DNA of 64,000 nt from contig OZ029921.1 in NCBI GenBank assembly GCA_964023275.1, positions 12,405,806 through 12,469,805 on the forward strand, given 5' to 3'. A program made the translations under genes and the position numbers. The stretch comes from Norana najaformis. Its lineage: Eukaryota; Annelida; Clitellata; Crassiclitellata; Hormogastridae. The notes beneath the pieces are model-generated. The model was not told where the DNA came from and did no database searches. It was given only the letters and a program-made list of their open reading frames with translations. The first letter of the stretch is position 1. Every line of letters starts with the position of its first letter. Positions 29,845-42,183 of the stretch are shown in pieces.

Positions 29845-30585
29845 TATCCCCGGACCAAAAGATGAGGGCACCCGCAGGGTGACCGAACACATTGACTAGA
29901 CAATCCCTACTATACAACATCAGACTAAGCAACCTATTCCAAACACAGTCCAAATTCTTTTAATATCAAGTTCGTAGCAACTATCTACTAATAAGAAGAC
30001 TTATAATTCTGAAACCACAACAATATAACCATACCCTAGCCTCTCGCACAATATACTGTTACCATCCTTTCCTCAACACACAAATACACATCCCAAATTC
30101 CAATCAAAAGTCTTCCAACAATTACATAACAAATCAGTCCAGTCTAAAAATAGTATACAGCACCAAATCCTACCAAAACTAACAGTCTGTTGCCTATACT
30201 GGAACATTAGAAATCTCAGAACATACAAATGCAACAAGCATTCAAAATCACACACACAACCACAAAAAATCCAATACCTGGTCAAAAATAGCCATACAGA
30301 CTAGGGAACATGTACACATTTCAAAGCAAAAAAATGAATTGAGCCTTACATCAAAAACTGTCCTCCAATCATATCTAAAATGCACTGTTCTATTAAAATT
30401 TAAACGTCAGTACCCCTATTAGAGTTTACTAAATTACAAAATTGACTTTGTGCTGATAGGCAACCGAGAGGCGGAAGCAAAACCATAGGCTTCCTGAAAC
30501 GTAAAGTGCCTCTTACTGACATGAACGTGATGTTATCAAATATCTCCACGCGACCAGATGAGCCCGAAGGTGTCAGCATTCGCTA
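29845..30585. other. Remnant LTR-element interior / unassigned
   Basis: The first ~60 bases (minus: FGHPAGALIFWSGDM) look like the end of an LTR element's interior. The rest has no motif. Confidence 0.35.
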
Positions 30586-30638
30586 TGAACCAGTGTTCCA
30601 TGAGTGGCTTTGTTTGCCACTCATGGAACACTGGTTCA
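30586..30638. repeat. Perfect 23-bp stem hairpin with 7-base loop
   Basis: TGAACCAGTGTTCCATGAGT... pairs exactly with its complement after TTTGTTT. No mismatch in 23 bp. Confidence 0.9.
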
Positions 30639-30639
30639 A

Positions 30640-31573
30640 AGACTAAACAGTTCACTCTAGACATTGGATTAACCTAAATTCTAATTTAGGGATAGTCAGT
30701 AAGGAGGGGCATTAGACATTATATTGACTATTACAGTCATTCAACATATAACAGTAACAGTAAAGAACCTTTTGCTAGAGGACACAAATGCACACTCTTA
30801 AATATATCTTTAGTCTGTCTGCAGATGTAAGTTGAAAGATCCAATCATGCAGAAATACTAATAGAAAAGAACTGAACTTTACTTTTACAATAAAATTAAA
30901 TTTATCATTCTTTACAATAGCCTACTCATGCCTGTTTTATTTCAACAATATGTGTTGGTTGCTGAGGCTATGCCCTGGACCCTGCTTGGGGAGCTTACAA
31001 CATTGCTCCAGACCTTCTTTAGCAGAGAGAAAACAAAGTTGTGGAAAATGGAGGTGGTTGTATCTTCCCACTGAAGATGGTTGGGACCTGCACCAGAATC
31101 AGCATAAGGATGTTAGCCTCCCTGCAGTGCAGTATACACTCAATTGGAAACTAGGTGGAACTCTGCGATTGGTTCTTCGGCATCAGCGAACCTCTGACAC
31201 AGATGTATTATGAATAGGTGACTGTGCTACAACTGGGATTTTTGCTCTTTTAATGAACTTTTTGTTGCCCTTTTTGTTTTTTTTATGCCATTATTCTATC
31301 AGTGCCTTCCTTTTGTTGTTAAAGTTGAATGTAAAAAAGTCTACTTTCATTGATGGGCATATCCCAAAAGAAATCTTTACCTCAAATCTGGAATCATTAT
31401 CATCATCGTCGTCGTTGTCGTCGTCAATGCACCACTACCACCATCATGTCATCATCATCGTCATTTTCTTAAGCCAGTCACTTGGTGATGATGGGTGCAA
31501 ATAAATAAGCTCCATTTCTGTCCAGTCATTTCTTCCATTTTCTCCAGCCATTTGTCAAGTCCTCTTCTTCTTT
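30640..31573. other. No gene recognised; ATC/GTC-rich stretch
   Basis: AT-rich DNA with a trinucleotide (TCATCATCG/TCGTCGT) block at about 31395-31465. An 87-codon frame at 30950-31213 has no motif I recognise. Confidence 0.4.
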
Positions 31574-32690
31574 TCAACCGTCCTCGGTACGAGGGTTGGT
31601 CGCATTGTAGACGATTCTTTTCCATCCACTCCTATCCTCGGTTCTTCTCAGCAACTTCTCTGTGTCCATGCTGGACCATTCACTGATGTTGTCCATCCAC
31701 CTCTTCCTTGGTCTTCCTCTTGCTCTTGCTCCCGGAGCTGTTCCTTGCATGATCTCCTTCTCCAAACAATCACCCTGTTTCCTCATTATGTGTCCGAAGT
31801 ACGACATCTTTCTTCTTTTGATTAATTCAAGTAAACTCCTTTCCACACCAGCCGTCTCTAGAACCCACTCATTTGTTCTTTTTTCTGTCCATGATATTCT
31901 AAGTATTTTCCGAATGCACTTCATTTCGAATGCCATTATTCTAGCCTCATCCCTCTTTTTGATTGTCCAGCTCTCACATCCGTACATCATTACTGGCCAC
32001 ATAAGCGTCTTCATTAATTTTAACTTTGTGGGTACTTTGATGTTATGGCACTTCCACAATTTCGCCAGATCTGCTCCTACTGCCTGTCCTCTTGCAATTC
32101 TTACTCTTATCTCCCTACTACACTCAGCATCTTCTGTCACGAGCGATCCCAAGTATACGAACGTGTCCACTTGTTCTATCCTGATGTCTTGCACCTTGAT
32201 GTTACATTGTGCACCTGCCATTGCCATGCATTTTGTTTTCCCTATGTTGATCTCCAGCCCCTTCTTTCTGCCCTCTCTATCCAATCGAGACACCAAGTCC
32301 TGCAATTCCGCTTCTGTGCTTGCCATTAACACTATATCATCCGCATAACGTAGATTTGTTATCCTTCTTCCTCCAATTTGAATACCTCCTTTGTATCCCT
32401 CTAGAGCTTCCCTCATGACCATTTCAGATAATATGTTAAACAAGGTTGGTGAAATCACACACCCCTGTCTCACTCCCCTTCTTATTCTAAACCCGCTTGA
32501 CAATATGCCTCCAATTTTTACCTTTGCCGTCTGTTTGCTATACATTTCTGCCATCAAGTTTATAATGTGTACTGGGTAGCCCATCTCCATCATTGCCAGC
32601 CATAGTTTCTCATGTGACACACAATCGAAAGCCTTCCTAAAGTCGACGAAACACATGTACAACGGTTGTTGATGCTCTCTCATCTTGTCA
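31574..32690 (-). pseudogene. RTE-clade LINE reverse transcriptase, 5' truncated, long open frame
   Basis: A 369-codon open frame starting MREHQQPLYMCFVDFRKAFD, i.e. right at RT motif A (FVDFRKAFDxV). It continues RQGCVISPTLFNILSEMVMR (motif B), the catalytic RYADDIVLMA, a KxExNxxKTK-like block (INIGKTKCMA) and VDTFVYLGSLV. It ends with the RTE/BovB-type C-terminus: MYGCESWTIKKRDEARIMAF, RISWTEKRTNEWVL, YFGHIMRKQG, GRPRKRWMDNI. The polymerase palm is intact. The upstream finger region and APE endonuclease are missing, so the copy is dead on arrival, but the uninterrupted frame suggests a recent insertion. Confidence 0.85.
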
Positions 32691-32699
32691 AGTCCAGTG

Positions 32700-33060
32700 C
32701 ACCTCTTTTTAGTCCAAGTCTTTGTTTATAATTATAGTCTATCCAGCATAGTCTTAGTCTTCCTGTTTGTTTTTCTTTCAAATCTTGCATGTAGTGCACT
32801 GTTCAGGATTTGATCAACTGGCATTCTTTGAACGCACATGGTCAAACCATCAAAGTCTTCACTGATTGACAACAGTCCACCAGGGTTGTTTAGATATCTA
32901 CAGACTGTTTTATGTCATCATCTCCGATTTTTTGCAGTCTTCAAATTCCTGAAATTTTCTGTAGCCAACTCATTTCTGCTGCAAAGATTCTTTTCTCATC
33001 TCACTTTCTCATTGTCCAGCATCTTAATCCGTACAGGAAAGTGGGTATCATCAGTTTTCT
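32700..33060 (-). pseudogene. C-terminal remnant of a second RTE-like LINE
   Basis: Minus-strand reading gives decayed LxTMRK-like sequence followed by DGLTMCVQRMPVDQILNSAL and ARFERKTNRKTKTMLDRL, matching the WxGHVxRMPxDRIxxxxL...GxRxxGRPRxRWxD end of RTE-like RTs but with many breaks. It lies just upstream (minus) of the longer RTE copy. Confidence 0.55.
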
Positions 33061-34383
33061 TTGTTATTTTGTTTTCTTTTATATTTTGCTGCTTCTCAAT
33101 ATTCTGCTATTTTTTTCAAACGCTTGTTAAGGGCTTCTAATTCTCCTTTGTATATCTTTTTTTGCTCCTGCCATATGTGATTATTTAACCTCCAAGATAA
33201 AAGAATGGATCTGCTGTTCAATAGGGTTCTCCTTGGGTGCCAATAGTTATTGGTGTCTCTAAGTTTTTCAGTAACCATTGTTTTAGTTTTCTCTGCATTA
33301 ATCCGTAGGCCAATCCTAAAAGGCTATACCACAAGCCAAATCTCAAATCCCATCAGTAAAGAATATACACTCTGTCACATTCAAGTTATTTGTCATTCAA
33401 TTATTACATGAAACTAAACAACATACATTATGCTATTTATTTAAATTTTAAAAAAGACTTCATAAGCTTGTTTAAAATTGTCTTCAACTCTGTAAAAATT
33501 GCCAGATTAAAAAGGAAAAGATGTGCATCAGTTTAAGTTCCTCAGAAAAACGGCTGCAGAGGTCGACGCCATTCTCACCTGAAACTTTTGGCTAGACGAT
33601 CCTGCACGAAAACCACCACAAGAACAACAACAACGGCAGCAACTTCGAATCCACGCATCAGCAGCCCGGCATCATCATAACCACCGCCACCATCAGCAGC
33701 AACAGGCGTACCTACCTAAGCACGCAACCGCAGCAACCCTAGCTCACACCTAATTTTGGCGGGGGTTCTGACGCAACAGAGCGACGAGCGTAAGCCTACG
33801 TCTGCGCGCCACTGGCCGAAGGCGATCAAAGATGCGGCGGCTCAACGGCGCCACCTGGCGGCCGCGGCTGCACAGCGCCACTGTAGCCAGCTGCCGCGAC
33901 ACGTGGTGCTCATCCCTAAAAACAGACTTGTACGCGTATTAACGACACTCGGCGGCGGCAGGCAACTTACATCAAGAGACCGGATAAGATATAGACTTGA
34001 TAGGGCAGTTGCGGATATAGCAGCTGATTAATAAATAATCTTGGGTCGGAATACCAAGAGTACTTTCTCGGCCATAGTGAGGAACAAAACTAAGTTTTGA
34101 ACGTTGTGCCTACAAGCAGTTCAATACGACAAAATGTTACAGGATCCGTATAAAAACACGAGCGGATCCCGACTTTGACGTTACGGCTCAGAGGATATTA
34201 ATTGGCAACAACATTAGATTCGGAGAGATTTGGTTGAACTGCCCGAGGCAGTAAGTCGATTCCCCAGTCCTGATCAAAATATCAGTCCGTGATGTGTTAA
34301 ACCTCTGCACCTATGTATAACCTAAAATTATAACAACTATTAGAGCATTATTTTATCTGTGCGAACGGTTTATTTTGATTTTA
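33061..34383. other. Unassigned; GC-rich block at 33.6-34.0 kb
   Basis: 33600-34030 is GC-rich with a 91-codon frame (33756-34031) ending VLTTLGGGRQLTSRDRIRYR. It may be the 5' leader or gag remnant of the Gypsy element that follows, but I see no zinc knuckle or other gag motif. An upstream CAACAACAACGGCAGCAAC stretch is simple repeat. Confidence 0.35.
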
Positions 34384-35070
34384 TGTAATGCCGTTTGGTC
34401 TGGTGAATAGTGGTGTATCAAGCTACAATCGCCTTATCCGGAAGATGCTTGACGGAACTCGGATCTCGAAAACTATGTGGATGACATTTGTTGGCACATA
34501 CTCGTGATTGGAGGCAACACACAGATAGGTCCCTACACTAAGCAAATTTTTGAGCATATGAGAAGAGTTCACTTGACTCTAAGACCAAGGAAATGTAGTC
34601 TAAGATATGGAAAGACAGATTTCCTTGGACATACATTGGATGGGAAATTAATCAGTCCAAAAGTAGACTCAACTGCACTGGAATCTGAACAGCCGCTTTT
34701 ATATGCCTTTTCTGCCTATTTCAGTGGAAGAAAACTCTTTCCTCTGTCTCTGCAGGTTATTCTAGGGGAAGAACTAAACACCCGCAGTAGTTTAAAATGG
34801 CATATATTTACAAGCAAAATCAGACTCACATGTACACAGAAAACGACCACAGTGGTCCAACAAACATCAGAATTTCCACAAAACACAGCGTCAACTTCAC
34901 AAGAAAAGGTCATCCACGGCAGGAGACAGAATCAACCTCAAAACTGTCAACTTCAAAACTACATCTTCAAAACGATCAACTTCAAAGTAACATCTCCTGA
35001 GTCCGGCACCCCAACACAGCAAAACGACCAACAGGGTCAAACCAAAAACCAGACTGAATTTAACTACTAG
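34384..35070 (+). pseudogene. Gypsy (Ty3) reverse transcriptase remnant
   Basis: Begins MPFGLVNS, the Ty3/Gypsy RT MPFGLxNA motif. It then reads YNRLIRKMLDG, a frameshift, and YVDDICWHILV (the catalytic YVDD spans the frame break; the open frame itself starts MDDICW). After FEHMRRVHLTLRPRKCSLRY and VDFLGH-like TDFLGHTLDGKLISP it loses similarity. The tail (to 35070) is a Gln/Thr-rich stretch that ends beside a minus-strand LTR fragment. Confidence 0.75.
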
Positions 35071-35072
35071 TG

Positions 35073-35195
35073 CCTATTTATGGGCTGGAGTTCCCACCCT
35101 GCAAGGGACAATCCTTCTCTACTTTTGTTGCAGGTGGCACCTGCAGGTAGCATTCTAGCCTTCCATCCCACACGTGGCATCGGCGACAATATATG
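35073..35195 (-). mobile_element. LTR fragment
   Basis: Minus strand TGTCGCCGATGCCACGTGTGG, GGCTAGAATGCTACCTGCAG and a CATAAATAGG box parallel the LTR at 1500-1729 (AGCTAGAATGCTACCTGTG there). Confidence 0.55.
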
Positions 35196-35196
35196 C

Positions 35197-35249
<53 letters not shown>

Positions 35250-35252
35250 CAC
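35196..35252. repeat. TA / CA microsatellite
   Basis: ATATATATA then (AC)15-like and again ATATATATACACAC. Confidence 0.9.
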
Positions 35253-36002
35253 ACACAACTGATCATAGAGGCCTACAGTGTGGTGTAGGCAAGTAATAGA
35301 TGCTCTTTGCTTTACGCTTGAACTTTGAATGAAATGGCTAATTCATCTGTGTGGTCTACACAATATGTTGTGCATTGCTAAATATAATAAACAAATCACA
35401 TGAATTAGAATAAAGAATTCTACTGAATACTATGTCTGGCTTGAATTGAACTTGACTTGAACTGTGGCGACAAAGCACTGTGCGTCTGCTCAAACATCTG
35501 TAGGTGACATGGTGGCTGATTGTGTTAAGAGGTATGACATTACAGTAGGTGTTATGCATCTATTTGGTGTTTGAGAACCACTGGTTCGTTCTGGCAAAAA
35601 ACAGCACTGGCTGTCCAGATGAACTCATCATCATTACCACCTGTGCTTCATCAAACAAGACAGAAAGCTGCATACAGAGACAAAACATTTCAAGGCAGCA
35701 GTTGTTAAAGCTGCTGGTTTTCATGTTTGCCATTTATTTTCAGCAGGACCAAGCTCTAGTGACAGAATTTATGAATTGATAATCTTATGTACATGAAAAC
35801 CTTAGCATTGATTTTGAACATTATTCTGTAAAATTTACAACTCAGGGCAGTGACATCTTTTAAAAATTCTGCACCTAATGATCTGTAAGCGTTGCAGTAA
35901 TCTAAAATGGCAATGACTACTATGCTTGCTTTCATTTTAATAAGTGTTATTAGTTGAATAAGGAAACTAAGCCAAGTCTTTGAAGTTAAATTGTAATCAT
36001 CG
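35253..36002. other. No recognisable feature
   Basis: AT-rich; no supported frame. Confidence 0.4.
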
Positions 36003-36350
36003 TAATTGTAATTCCGAGATTTCTACAGCGCCCAACGAAAGCCGCGCCGCGGGGACCAGCTTATTCACAGGCGCTCAGTCAAAACAAAATCGATAGGCAA
36101 AAGGGTTCGGTTCCAGGTCAAGATCCAAAAGTCAGAGACAGCGTGGCAGCTACGGGGGGTGGTGTTTGGGGTTGGAGAGGAGAGAGAGATAAGAGGAAGA
36201 AGGGGTGTCAGGGTACGATTCTGTGAAAGAGGAATGTTTTCAGTTTTGAGTAAAAGGCCAAAGCAGAAATTGCAAGCGGTGGAGCAACGATGAGTTTGTA
36301 TGATGGGTCAGAAAACTGTCGCAATTATGGGGGGGGGGAATGGTGAAAGA
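36003..36350 (-). mobile_element. LINE 3' end fragment
   Basis: TTCCGAGATTTCTACAGCGCC, then CGCTCAGTCAAAACAAAATC and CAAGATCCAAAAGTCAGA match the 3' part of the minus-strand LINE at 50054-50260. The coding part (minus: NSLLHRLQFLLWPFTQN) is decayed. Confidence 0.65.
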
Positions 36351-36466
36351 TTGTTTGATTGTAGAAAAGTTTGGAACTCCATAAGTAATTACAGTTCTAA
36401 AGCAACAGTGTAAAGTAATGCAAAGCCACCAGATCACAATTTTGGCCAGCATTTCAGCTGATGGAG

Positions 36467-36780
36467 TGACACCTTATTAAGTTACTGAAAGTCAAGCTGT
36501 TAGCCTCATAAACTCCAAAACCATCAATAATAATAATAATGACAAGTGCAGTGAATTTGAGCAATATTGAAAGTGGCTTGTTCTTGGAAGGTGACCATCC
36601 ATAGAATACTTTGTCAGGCCTGGTGACACCTCATTAAAAGTTACTGAAGGCATGCTTTTAACCTTGTAAACTCCAAAACCACCAAAAATAATAGCCCAAT
36701 AATGACAAGTGCAGTGAAGTTGAGCAGTTAGCACCCCATCTCTCAGGGTTGGTGCATGAGTTGGGAAGCTTAAACAGTAG
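36467..36780. repeat. Imperfect ~157-bp tandem duplication
   Basis: TGACACCT(T/C)ATTAA...TTACTGAA...AAACTCCAAAACCA...TGACAAGTGCAGTGAA occurs at 36467 and again at 36624, diverged, with an (AAT)n tract in the first copy. Confidence 0.75.
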
Positions 36781-37217
36781 TTCCTGTTTCTGGATTGCTG
36801 TCGTAGTGCTTGCGCTTCAGCCAAAAGATCATTCAGACCAGGCACTATAATCAAGTTACCTGTACCTTTACCTAATGTGTCTTTTCATGTGAGCTTAAGG
36901 TTTGATGGTGCATCCTTCAAATAGTCAGAAATATGACTGTTCCACAGAATGGAGGACTGTTGCACATGCTGTTGATTTCTCAGTGGGGGCCACAGCTGAT
37001 ATCCACACTTAGGCCTACTTTCTCGTAGGAAAATCCATTCAGTGCCATGTGTGGTAGGCTTAAATAACTTAATAGGCAAAGCTTGTATGAGGTCCGCTGA
37101 AGCTCTTGCAACTACTACGGGTTGTCAAACAGCAAGTAAGTGACATGAGTGCATGACGTCCTACTACTGTATAATCAGACAGACAGCAAAGTTCAGAACT
37201 GACTATAGGCTTATTAC

Positions 37218-37225
37218 CTCTAGCT
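37218..37225 (+). repeat. Target-site duplication CTCTAGCT (left)
   Basis: Matches CCCTAGCT at 45380-45387 in seven of eight bases, flanking a pair of CAGTGGTTCTTAAA ends. Confidence 0.75.
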
Positions 37226-37639
37226 CAGTGGTTCTTAAATTTCTGCAGGCCACGGACCGGCAATACTTTTTTTTGAAGCTCGTGGACCGCTAACTTAAAT
37301 GGTGAGCGCAGACAAAAGCGAGCTATATTATAAAAAAGACTATTATAAGGCTATTAGGGACTTGTTTCAATAACTAAAACAGATCCCTAAAAACATTTAA
37401 TTTATTTTTCAATTTAATTTGCATTTAATTAAATTTTTAAAAGTTAACCTTACAGTTTCAAACTAGATTAGAAGTGAATTTAACTTTGTTATAATAATAT
37501 ATAAGTGGATCTGCAAAAAATATAGCTAATAATACATTACTGAGATTGTGCATTAATGATGGAAACACCTGCTAGAAATAAAACACAGAAATCACAAAAA
37601 CCACAAATATATAAACTTGAAAAGTAAACTAATCATACT

Positions 37640-37882
37640 AGTCACTAGTGCGACACGAGCTTGTTTACTCTTAACAAGCAAATCAATACGATGTCACTCA
37701 GAGCAATTCGCAGTGAACCATTGGCATTCAAACGATTCCTGTTTTTTGTTTTTATTATTGTCATTGAAGAGAATCCAGTTTTGCATCTGTATGTCGAAGC
37801 AAATGTTGTCAAACAAATCTGGGCTAAATCACTTAGTTCAGGGTACTCCTGTCAGGCACCGATCGATTTCATGGCATCATTA
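37640..37882 (-). pseudogene. hAT transposase C-terminal (dimerisation) remnant
   Basis: Minus strand reads EYPELSDLAQICLTTFASTY, CKTGFSSMTIIKTKNRNRLN and SLRIALSDI. This matches the YPxLSxxALxxLLPFxTTYLCExGFSxxTxIKTKxRNRL end of FAM200/ZMYM6-type hAT transposases. A stop replaces one codon upstream. The rest of the gene is gone. Confidence 0.75.
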
Positions 37883-38126
37883 CTAAGTGTATGACCGCAA
37901 ATAATACACAGAGGTTCTGGGATGGCTACAACTCCGCCAGAAACAAATCCATGTTTTAAATATTGTGGATCATATTTTCGTGTGAACAGTCGATTCTTTT
38001 TGCGCTTGGATGTTTTGTTCGAACAGGAAACCAGTTCAGAATTATCATCATTTTCTTCGCTCAGAGTGTCTGAGCACGGCCATCTAAATAGGAGCAGGTA
38101 TAGCTATCTATTTGATGTTGCAGGAA

Positions 38127-40262
38127 ATGCCTAGAAAGTGTTGTGTTCGAGAATGCTGTTCAAATTACAGAGGAGCAGATTATGTCACTGTATTCAGATT
38201 TCCAAATGATGAGAAGCAGCGGACTAAATGGATCCGTACAATTCCACGGAAGGATTTCACTCCTACCAAAGATGCTGTCGTATGCATAAAACATTTTTCA
38301 GCAGAGTTTATAGTAACTGAAGACTCTGTAAAGCGTCCAGATGGATCAGTTTTAAGTGTTAAGTGGACTAGTCCTAAACTTGCTGAAGAGGCATATCCGT
38401 CTATTTTTCCAATTTTGCCGTCTTACCTCTCAACCGAGCCACCAAAAAAGCGTCGAACACCAGAAGACAGACACGCAGAACTGGCTAAATGGGATCAACA
38501 GGTATTTATGGACTGGGAACAAAATGACACCATTGATTCTTTTGACACGCTACGTTCTGGTATTAATGCTCATATTGGACGTGAACCTGATTTTGTTGTT
38601 ATTCCATCAGACAGTCATGTGTGTATATGTTTACTTGATACTACTGAATGTCCTAAAATCAAAGTCGCTGTTAAAATTGTAAATAATTTAAAAGTTTCTG
38701 TTTTTTGTGATAATGTTCGTATATCTGGTGATCGTTTGTCATGGATCTTGGGATCTGGTGAATTGCTTGACCGTTGGTCAAAACTAGATTCATTGATAAG
38801 TCATTTTATGAAGGGTGATTTCGAGTGTACCTCTGAGTCCAGAATGGAGCATGCTCTTGCTGTTTTTCAGGAGCTATGTGATGAAGCTGACAGTACACAG
38901 TTGGATAAAAGTTCATTTTCTTTGAACTTTTTGACTGAGCAACTGCACATTCGTTTGATGTCATTTACAGTGCAAAAATGATGCTTTGGGCTTGTAAATT
39001 GTTTCTGTTTTCTCCTCAAGCATATGATTTTCTTAGGAAAAGTGTTTTAATATTGCCTCATGAGCCATATTTGCGACGTTTTACATCTTGTTTGTCATCA
39101 TCTCATGCAGGTTCTGTAACTGATGTACATAGTGCATATTTGAGAAACAAGGCTCGGTATCTCGAGCCATATCAGAAAATTGTTTCGTTGATGTTGAGCC
39201 TACAGCAACTTTTAAAGGTGGCAATATTCAAGGCTTTGCCAGCAGCAACTCGCAACAGCATGCAACAACAGTGCAGGCCTTCATGATTGCATCTGTTCTT
39301 GGTAAGGACAGAGAGGTGGTATCTCTTGTTCCAGTTCTTAACATGACAGCTGCATATTTGAAGGAAATTACATTTGAAAGTGTTGCATGCTGTACATGAT
39401 GCTGGCTACAGAGTGTTGTGTATTATCTCTGACAATAATCGAATTAATCGAAACATGTTTACACTATTGTGTGGTGGAAACGAGCTGAAGGCATTTATTG
39501 ATAACCCGTTTGACAGCACCATTAAACTATTTTTCTTGTTTGATTCTGTTCACTTACTTAAATGCATTAGGAACAACTGGATAAACCAAGCTGATGCAAG
39601 TCAAACATTTACATTTCCTGATCTTGATAAAAAATCTTTAATGCACAGAGCTTGTTTTGCAGATCTGAAAAAATTGCATAACTCATTTTGCTCTTCTACA
39701 TACTGTCAGATCTATGCACTTGCTGATCCATTATTTGCTGGTTGAATTCAAATTTAACTATGTACTTCCTGGAAAATTCCAGACTGATAATCTGGAATAC
39801 TGATTTTCTCAGTATCGACAGCTGTCTGGAGGAAATTATCACATCAGTAAGGTAGATTATAGTCTGAAAAAAGTTGAAGCTCATCAGTGTCTTGCATTTG
39901 AAGTCTGTCAAGTGTGGTGATTTTAATTTGATTAAATTTCTGTCCGACTTGGACGATCAAGGAAGTTATACTGCAGATGCAGTTATACCTGATGCTTTTG
40001 CTGATGTCGTAAGCTATTGTTGTGATGGCTGTATAGATGACAGGGCTTAACTTGCATTGTTTTCATTGCTGGCTATATTGCTCATAAAGTTTGTAAATTA
40101 TTCACTTGTAAGTTGTGTCAGTATGAACTCTGTACTGATAGAGAGCTGCTATGTGAATTCAATGAAAAACTGGACGACAAATTCTTATATATTGAAATTT
40201 TGAGGAGGGAGGTCTTAAATGGCCGACCCAGTTTCTAACTGATATTGTTTCTGATATTTTGG
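38127..40262 (+). pseudogene. THAP-domain P-element transposase, broken
   Basis: Starts MPRKCCVRECCSNYRG, a THAP zinc finger: C5...C10, later CIKHF as the C-x2-H pair, with PRKDFTPTKDAVV between. This domain binds the element's ends. The P-transposase body follows in pieces: frame break at ~38980, again ~39290, then 39374-39745 with the SDNNRINRNMF block and FDSVHLLKCIRNNWI, the conserved FDxPHLLKxxRNNL motif. After 39746 come FQTDNLEY-stop-FSQYRQLSGG (the QTDxLExxFGxYRQLSG motif with one TGA) and KVCKLFTCKLCQYELC. At 40262 a LINE interrupts it; the last part resumes at 41712. At least three frameshifts and one stop: inactive. Confidence 0.85.
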
Positions 40263-41711
40263 TTGTTTTGACCCATCTCAACTTTGAATTTTATATCTAA
40301 AATTCTTGAACGGGTAGTTTTGAATCATATGCAAGCTCACCTTTCTTCCAACCCACTAATTTCTCCATTTCAGACTGCATACCGTAAATTTCATTCAACA
40401 GAATCTGCCTTGCTTGCTGTTCATAACAACATCATGTGCTCCATGGATAAGGGTAAGGTGACTGCACTTGTTCTCCTTGATTTGTCTGCTGCCTTTGATA
40501 CTGTCGACCACTCTCTCCTTTTGCATCGTCTTCAACATTGGTTTGGAGTTTCTGGTCCTGCCCTACACTGGTTTGCTACTTACCTCAGCCCTCGCACTCA
40601 ATCTGTATATTTAAATGGACATTATTCAGCTAGTGCCTCGTTGACTTGTGGCGTTCCACAGGGTTCTGTACTTGGTCTTCTTTTGTTTACATTATACACC
40701 ACATCTCTAGGTACTCTGCTAGACAATCATTCACTGGGATATCATTTCTATGCTGATGACACCCAAATCTACATCTCATTTGACAGTTTGACTTGTCACT
40801 TGTCTGTGCAGCTGTTGTCTGATGCCTTTGAAGAGCTGCAGTCTTGGATGGCAGCAAATAAACTTCTCCTTAACCCCTTGAAAACTGAATTTCTACTACT
40901 TGGCACTCCTCAGCAATTAAGAAATTCGAATGGCTTAAATCTGTAAAACTGGGTGATTCACTCATTGAGATGACTGATACTGCTCGTGACTTGGGTGTTG
41001 TTTTCGATTCAACCATGTCCCTCACAAACTATGTAAATGTATTTGTAAGTCATCATATATGTATATTCGAGACATACGCAGAATTAGGCATTAAGTCCCC
41101 ATGTCTTCCAGAATATCCTTAGCAAACTCATTGGTCTCCAGTCGTCTTGACTATTGTAACTCCATTCTTGTGGGTATCACTAAATCAAACATGCAGAAAC
41201 TCCAAAGAGTTCAGAACTCCTTGGCTAGAGCCATAACAAATACTTCTAAATATGAGCATATAACCCCTGTGCTTAAATCTTTACATTGGCTTCCTGTTCA
41301 GCAAAGGATTTGTTTCAAATTAGGACTTACAGTTTATAAAACATTGAACTATGGCCAACCACAATACTTGAAATCAGTCCTTATTCCCCAGACTTACCAT
41401 TATTCTGCAAGGTCATCTGATTGTCTTTCTCTGGTCATACCTTGGGCTAGAACTGTTATTGGTAAACGAGCATTTTCGGTTGCTGGACCAAAATTTTGGA
41501 ATTCCCTCCTTGCGTCTGTTCGTTCTGCTCAGTCGCTTCTGTCATTTCGTTCTCAACTTAAAACTTACCTGTTTCAAATTGCTTATCCACCATAGGCTGC
41601 ATCTCTGTCATGCGGACTGACCTTCTGGATATCGACCTGATTGTGGCTTGGTTTTGGTGTGCCATCGGTTGATGCCTTGTGCATTAAACACTGGCCCATT
41701 AGAAGTTGCTA
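40263..41711 (+). pseudogene. 5'-truncated CR1/L2-like LINE inside the P element
   Basis: Starts abruptly at the STLNF codons (MNFISKILERVVLNHMQAHL). It reads SAYR-like TAYRKFHSTESALLAV, motif A LDLSAAFDTVDHSLL, GVPQGSVLGLLLFTLYTTSL, the catalytic FYADDTQIYISF and WMAANKLLLNPLKTEFLL. After a frameshift near 40915 come DYCNSILVGITKSNMQ, SLHWLPVQQRICFKLGLT and KFWNSLLASVRSAQ, stopping after QIAYPP (41595). The 3' UTR ends GCCATCGGTTGATGCCTTGT then (ATT)n. It is a sister copy of the minus-strand element at 12240-13740, which supports the 3' end assignment. Confidence 0.85.
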
Positions 41712-41885
41712 ATTATTATTATTATTTAATAATTAAATTCTTGTGTTCTAAATGTACTCATTTGATCACAAGATCTATTTGTGAGCTTGCTTTCACTCTT
41801 GGATTATCGTTAATTTTATGTACATTTTCTGTTAGGTTTAAATTGTTTTTAATGTACTTGTCTGTACACATTATCCATTAGTTAG
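41712..41885 (+). pseudogene. C-terminal end of the interrupted P-element transposase
   Basis: After the LINE tail the frame reads IKFLCSKCTHLITRSICELA, a Cys-pair plus hydrophobic tail compatible with the last part of P/THAP9-type transposases, followed by a stop at 41879. The assignment depends on its position; the motif alone is weak. Confidence 0.45.
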
Positions 41886-42183
41886 TTTGTCTTCTTTTTC
41901 TGGTTACTGGTTTTCCAGCCCTGTTTGTTAGCTTTAAAATGATCTAAATGTACTCATTAAAACACATCATCCATTAGTTGGTTTGTTTTCTCTTTTTAAA
42001 TTATTGATTTTTCAGTATGCAATTTTTAAAAAGACACTGTCAATTTCAGCTGTCTACACCAATAAATATATAAATAAATAAATATAATGGTAACTGCTAT
42101 CTAACAAATAAACAGCAGTGAGCCACGGCCTTCTGAGTGAGCCTCCGCTGATGACGTCACAGATAGTTGTAGCTGGCCTGTTC

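Noticed and set aside
30950-31213. Host exon candidate (Trp/Cys-rich 87 codons)
   Set aside because: No domain match, no flanking exons and no convincing splice context.
33756-34031. Gag gene for the Gypsy element
   Set aside because: No zinc knuckle or recognisable capsid motif; left as unassigned.
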